A stretch of 26,131 nucleotides of DNA from JBBTSB01 sp964355775. Lineage in GTDB: Bacteria; Patescibacteriota; Minisyncoccia; 2-02-FULL-40-12; IGHO2-01-FULL-4-A. The stretch lies in NCBI GenBank assembly GCA_964355775.1, contig CAYHEP010000011.1, positions 1 to 26,131 of the forward strand, written 5' to 3'. The notes beneath the pieces are model-generated. The model had not been told where the DNA came from and did no database searches. It saw only the letters and a program-made list of their open reading frames with translations. Position numbers and translations under genes: made by a program. Numbering within the stretch: position 1 is the first letter of the stretch; the number at the start of each line of letters is the position of its first letter. Below are positions 22,521 to 26,131 of this stretch, piece by piece.

Positions 22521-24256
22521 CGGAACAAAAAAACAACAACATAGCTGAACTCCTTGCGCCTTCAGCCGTGACGCTCGTGGCAAACAACATGCAAATCGGG
22601 GGGAAATTCGCCCGCACGATTTTTGTTTCCACGTACCCGCGCTATCTCAACATGAGCTGGTTTTCGCCGGTAATCAATCTGGATCGCGAATTTGATGTGG
22701 CATTGTTTGTCACACCGGAAAACTCCGCCGAAGTGCTCAAGCGTCTGCGCGATCAGCTCGGACGCCTGCAGGCGCAGGAAATGGAGGAGCAAATCGCCGG
22801 CAAAGTGCGCGATCCGGCGCTTGAGACGGGCATCGGCGACATCGAACAGCTTCGCGATAGCCTCCAGCAGGGGACTGAAAAGTTTTTCCAAGTCGGATTG
22901 TATATCACGATGTACGCCGCAACGGAGCAGGCGCTCTCGGAAACAGAAAGTGCGATCCGAGGTATCCTCGAAGCACAGCTTGTCTACACCAAGCCAGCGA
23001 CATTCCGCATGCGCGAGGGGTTTATCTCGACGATGCCATTGAACATTGATAAGCTCAACATCCAAACGTCCCTCAATACGGAGCCGGTTTCATCCATGTT
23101 TCCGTTTGTTTCGTACGACTTGACGCTCGCCAAAGGGATTTTGTACGGCATCAACCTCCACAACAATTCCCTCGTGCTCTTTGACCGCTTCATTCTGGAA
23201 AACGCAAACACTGTCATCTTGGGCAAATCCGGCGGAGGAAAGTCCTACACCGTCAAGCTTGAGATTTTGCGGAGCATGATGTTTGGCACCCAAATTTTTG
23301 TCATTGATCCTGAAAATGAATACCAGTATCTCTCTGATATGGTGGGCGGGACGGCGGTCAAGATTTCCATTTCCTCACAAGATCATATCAATCCGTTTGA
23401 CTTGCCAGCACCACGCACGGATGAATCTCCCGCCGATGTTTTGCGTTCTCACATCGTGGACTTGTCGGGATTTTTTAAACTTCTCCTAGGCACAATAACT
23501 CCACAGGAGGACGGCATTCTTGACGAAGCGATCCGGCAAACCTATGCTTCACGCGACATCACGCCCGAGTCGGATTTTGCCAATATTCAGCCACCGCTGT
23601 TGTCGGACTTTCAAAGCGTGCTGTCGGGCATGCAGGGCACAGAATCCTTGCTTGCGCGGATTAAGAAATATACCGAGGGAAGCTTTGGAGGATTTTTGAA
23701 CCATCCGACCAACGTAAAACTGGACAATCAACTGGTGGTATTTAGCATCCGCGACATGGAAGACGAGCTCAAACCGATCGCCATGTATCTGGTGCTCAAT
23801 TTCATCTGGAGCCAGATCAGGTCGGAGGTACGCCAACGACTCCTGATCGTGGACGAGGCGTGGCTGGTCATGCGCCACGATGCGGGAGGACTCTTTTTGT
23901 ACAACATCGCCAAACGCGCACGCAAATATTATCTGGGATTGACCGCCATATCGCAGGATATTCCTGATTTTATGAGCTCGCAGTACGGCAAGCCGATTTT
24001 GAGCAACTCTTCGCTCCAAATCCTGCTCAAACAGTCGCCCACCAGCATTGACTTGGTGAAAGACACGTTCAAACTGACCGACGCGGAAAAGTTTTTCCTG
24101 CTGGAGGCGCAGGTGGGACACGGATTGTTTTTCGCCGGCACGAGTCATATCGCCATCCGCATCGTGGCATCGTACGCTGAAGATCAAATCATCACATCCG
24201 ATCCGCGTCAAATCCTCGAAATTGAAGCGGCAAAGCGCGAGCTTGCCGGAAAATGA
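22517..24256 (+). CDS. virB4: VirB4-family secretion ATPase
   Basis: 579-aa motor ATPase of type IV secretion. The N-terminal part continues the VirB4 middle region (GLYITMYAATEQALSETESA, FISTMPLN). The motor has Walker A LGKSGGGKS (235-243), FVIDPENEYQYL (261-272), Walker B LLIVDEAW (442-449) and AISQDIPDF; the C terminus ends EIEAAKRELAGK. These ATPases power pilus assembly or substrate transfer at the inner membrane. Coupled by 4-base overlaps to genes on both sides. VirD4, VirB8 and VirB10-like genes are not in the window. Confidence 0.95.
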   Translation: MTEQKNNNIAELLAPSAVTLVANNMQIGGKFARTIFVSTYPRYLNMSWFSPVINLDREFDVALFVTPENSAEVLKRLRDQLGRLQAQEMEEQIAGKVRDPALETGIGDIEQLRDSLQQGTEKFFQVGLYITMYAATEQALSETESAIRGILEAQLVYTKPATFRMREGFISTMPLNIDKLNIQTSLNTEPVSSMFPFVSYDLTLAKGILYGINLHNNSLVLFDRFILENANTVILGKSGGGKSYTVKLEILRSMMFGTQIFVIDPENEYQYLSDMVGGTAVKISISSQDHINPFDLPAPRTDESPADVLRSHIVDLSGFFKLLLGTITPQEDGILDEAIRQTYASRDITPESDFANIQPPLLSDFQSVLSGMQGTESLLARIKKYTEGSFGGFLNHPTNVKLDNQLVVFSIRDMEDELKPIAMYLVLNFIWSQIRSEVRQRLLIVDEAWLVMRHDAGGLFLYNIAKRARKYYLGLTAISQDIPDFMSSQYGKPILSNSSLQILLKQSPTSIDLVKDTFKLTDAEKFFLLEAQVGHGLFFAGTSHIAIRIVASYAEDQIITSDPRQILEIEAAKRELAGK

Positions 24257-24945
24257 TGGATGACGCCCTTAAAGCACAGGAACTAAATTTCGAACAAGCC
24301 CAAAGCGCCAATACGCGCGAGTTTGCACAAAAAGCAGGAAAGCTTGCCGGACCAAGCACGATGGGATTTTTTGGTACGCTTGCAATCATCGGGGGACTTG
24401 ATGTATTGGATATTGGAGCAGTGATAGGCGAACTGGTGGCGGTTGCAAACGGAAAGATGGAAGTGGCGGCGGGCGTCGAAGCAGGATCAAGTCTGATCAA
24501 TGCTGTTTCCGGAGTGTTGATGTACTGGTTTAACCATTCTATCGACAAACGATACAAAGGCTACGAACATTTTCAAAAGGGATTACAGGAGAGTTTTGAA
24601 ATGCTCAAACAAAAAAAAACGTCGGAAGCGATGACCGAGAAAAAGGATGAGCCCGAATCTCCGGAAATAGAGCACGAAGAAGGGTTGACCCGCCATAGCA
24701 AGTGGCGAAACAAAAAAATCCAAAATATTTCCAAATTTCAGCACGGCGCGACCTTGGCAGTCGAAACTATCAAAAACCCCATGGGAGCTTTGAAAAGTCT
24801 GGTCTTTTGGCTTTTCGATGAGGTACTATTTGTAAAGATCGTACCGTGGAGGACGTATGTAATCGTAAAAGGGTACGTGGCATGCCGGAAAACATACCTC
24901 CAAACATTGCAAGAGTGGGAAACGTACAGAAAAACCGAACTCTGA
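24253..24945 (+). CDS. Membrane protein of unknown function after VirB4
   Basis: 230 aa. Two hydrophobic stretches (about 37-66 and 75-93, the second VLMYWF) form a likely hairpin in the membrane; a charged Lys/Glu segment (about 118-165, KKTSEAMTEKKDEPESPE) follows, then another hydrophobic patch (about 185-205, LVFWLFDEVLFVKIVPW). No known domain is recognised. Its start overlaps the VirB4 stop (ATGATG), so it is translated with the ATPase and may be its membrane partner (inference). Confidence 0.75.
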   Translation: MMDDALKAQELNFEQAQSANTREFAQKAGKLAGPSTMGFFGTLAIIGGLDVLDIGAVIGELVAVANGKMEVAAGVEAGSSLINAVSGVLMYWFNHSIDKRYKGYEHFQKGLQESFEMLKQKKTSEAMTEKKDEPESPEIEHEEGLTRHSKWRNKKIQNISKFQHGATLAVETIKNPMGALKSLVFWLFDEVLFVKIVPWRTYVIVKGYVACRKTYLQTLQEWETYRKTEL

Positions 24946-24947
24946 TG

Positions 24948-24956
24948 TGGTATACT
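24948..24956 (+). promoter_or_regulatory. Extended -10 promoter before beta-propeller gene
   Basis: TGG-TATACT (24948-24956), an extended -10. The predicted start is near 24963, giving a leader of about 26 bases. AGGAG (24960-24964) is too far from ATG 24989 to act as its ribosome site. Confidence 0.5.
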
Positions 24957-24988
24957 ATCAGGAGATGAATTAAAAAATATGTTTGTCC

Positions 24989-26038
24989 ATGAAAAAAACG
25001 CTTAAATTTTTACTCTTTCTTTTTATCATTGCCCTGCTCTCGCTGGGAGCATCGGTGCTGTGGAGCAGAAACAAAGATGCAGATAGTGCTCCGGTATCTG
25101 CGCGGTTCAACGGTACTGCCGAATACACGCCTGCACAGAAAGGATCGATTGCCATTACGACAGAGACGGCGGGCTTCCCCATGCTGATCGAAAGTAAGCA
25201 GGAAATCCGCTACTACCATTCCCGTACGGGGGAAATAAAATCAGTAGATCTCAAAAAACCCGGTAAAGCGAAGCTTGTCGCAAAGATCAAACCGCAAGCA
25301 ACACAGATCAGCTGGTCTCCCGACGGCACGGAAATCATAGCCACGGTCGGTGGCTCGAACACCTACGTCAACCTCGCCACCGGAGTTTCCAAACAGCTTG
25401 CAAAAACAATCATCAATCCATCATTTTCCCACGATTCAAATCAAGTGGCATATTTGTATTTCAATGACACAACCGGCACCGGCACGATCAGTATCGCTGA
25501 CTCGCAATTTAAAAACTTCAAAAACATCGTGAAAACCCGATTGAAAAACTGGGAAATCCAGTGGAACGGTCCGCGCCGACTCTCGCTGATCGCAACGTCT
25601 GCGGAGACAACCATGGATTCTCTGTACTCCACCGACACTACAGACGGCGGTTTGGATTTATTACTGGACTCCAAGTCATCGCTGAAAACAAACTGGGCTC
25701 CGGATGGGAAAAGTCTGTTGTACTCCCGAAAAACCCGAAAAGGCATAGAGCTCTTCGCCCTTGATCTGGATAATCGCCAAAGCATACCGTTGGGACTCTC
25801 CGGAACAGCAAACAAGTGCGCGTGGACATCGGACAGCTCGACGCTCTATTGCGCTATCACAAAAGACAAAGACGATTCGTTTATTAAAATCTCTGAAGTA
25901 AAATCAGAAACGCTGTTTACGCCCGTTGAGTCCGGCTTCGTAGACGCCCGTGATCTTGTCTACTCGCCAATACGAAACGCTCTGATCTTCACAAACTTCA
26001 AAGACGGGAGGCTGTACGAGCTATCTCTTTCTCGATAA
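24989..26038 (+). CDS. Membrane-anchored beta-propeller (TolB/PD40-like) protein
   Basis: 349 aa. An N-terminal membrane helix (about 6-24, KFLLFLFIIALLSLGASVLW) is followed by repeated WD40-like PD40 blades: ISWSPDGTEIIATV, FSHDSNQVAYLYF, NWAPDGKSLLYSRKTRKG and CAWTSDSSTLYCAI. The propeller faces outside and probably binds a protein or glycan partner. It is separated from the VirB4 group by its own promoter but shares orientation, suggesting an accessory envelope part of the same module. ATG 24989 is preferred over an upstream TTG. Its end overlaps a convergent gene by 41 bp. Confidence 0.85.
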   Translation: MKKTLKFLLFLFIIALLSLGASVLWSRNKDADSAPVSARFNGTAEYTPAQKGSIAITTETAGFPMLIESKQEIRYYHSRTGEIKSVDLKKPGKAKLVAKIKPQATQISWSPDGTEIIATVGGSNTYVNLATGVSKQLAKTIINPSFSHDSNQVAYLYFNDTTGTGTISIADSQFKNFKNIVKTRLKNWEIQWNGPRRLSLIATSAETTMDSLYSTDTTDGGLDLLLDSKSSLKTNWAPDGKSLLYSRKTRKGIELFALDLDNRQSIPLGLSGTANKCAWTSDSSTLYCAITKDKDDSFIKISEVKSETLFTPVESGFVDARDLVYSPIRNALIFTNFKDGRLYELSLSR

Positions 26039-26131
26039 CGTAAAACATAAAAACTGTGACGAGAAGCTCCGTAAAAACCGTATTCCATGCCGCGGCGGTG
26101 GCGCCAAAGCGGGGAATGAAGAGTAGATTGG
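25998..26131 (-). CDS. Polysaccharide flippase-like protein, C-terminal end only
   Basis: Partial gene entering from the right edge on the minus strand: 43 codons to the stop TGA at 25998-26000, codon phase starting at 26129. The peptide includes NLLFIPRFGATAAAWNTVFT and ELLVTVFMFYVIEKEIARTA. The pattern of N-L-L-x-I-P-x-x-G-x-x-x-A-A then a membrane helix is typical of the C-terminal part of Wzx/MurJ-type (MVF) lipid-linked sugar flippases. The fragment is short, so the family is likely but not certain. Confidence 0.55.
   Translation of the reverse strand, partial: NLLFIPRFGATAAAWNTVFTELLVTVFMFYVIEKEIARTASRL

Overview
The window looks like a chromosomal piece of a Candidate Phyla Radiation (Patescibacteria) bacterium. 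Supporting signs are a 16S rRNA carrying CPR-type departures from the universal primer sites, a self-splicing intron with a homing endonuclease inside that 16S, a transketolase split into two genes, a CPR-style PrgI/VirB6/VirB4 secretion cluster, and a diversity-generating retroelement (DGR) of the kind common in CPR genomes. UGA is used as an ordinary stop, which argues against Gracilibacteria or Absconditabacteria. I cannot name the phylum more closely from sequence alone.

Layout. 1-1868: 16S rRNA, cut by the window at its 5' end and interrupted after E. coli position 1498 by an 849-nt group I intron encoding an I-SceI-like LAGLIDADG endonuclease; no 23S follows. 2018-8350: housekeeping block with a SIMPL-domain membrane protein (-), then RNase HII, GAPDH, a membrane-anchored PKD-type surface protein and two transketolase halves in a tightly packed + strand run, then a cysteine-less family-4-type uracil-DNA glycosylase (-). 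8380-8916: a tRNA-Ile(GAU) locus full of mobile-looking parts: two near-identical ~70-bp double-hairpin repeats interrupting tRNA-like sequences, with a small GIY-YIG nuclease whose stop codon lies inside the intact tRNA.

8918-12725: a complete DGR. A 638-aa target protein ends in a variable repeat (VR, 10697-10830). A template repeat (TR, 11139-11272) lies 442 bp downstream. In their first 117 bp, 19 of 32 TR adenines are changed in VR against only 2 of 85 other bases. An accessory Avd-like gene on the opposite strand and a reverse transcriptase follow. An (AG)9 tract lies where the N-terminal coding regions of avd and RT overlap head to head, and neither gene has an ATG in its present frame; removing one AG unit would open an ATG for both. 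This is the most notable unexplained structure here.

12622-16010: LOG-family protein with a promoter that predicts a leaderless mRNA, tRNA-Ala(UGC) (-), a UvrD/PcrA-type helicase and RsmA/KsgA, the methylase for the 3' end of the same 16S rRNA. 16022-26038: a type IV secretion-like envelope module with a Ca-binding-repeat membrane protein, a secreted protein, a VirB6-like channel protein, a small conserved protein, a lone MazF/PemK-like toxin, PrgI/VirB3-like protein, VirB4 split into two genes, a further membrane protein and a membrane-anchored beta-propeller. A partial polysaccharide-flippase-like gene (-) enters from the right edge.
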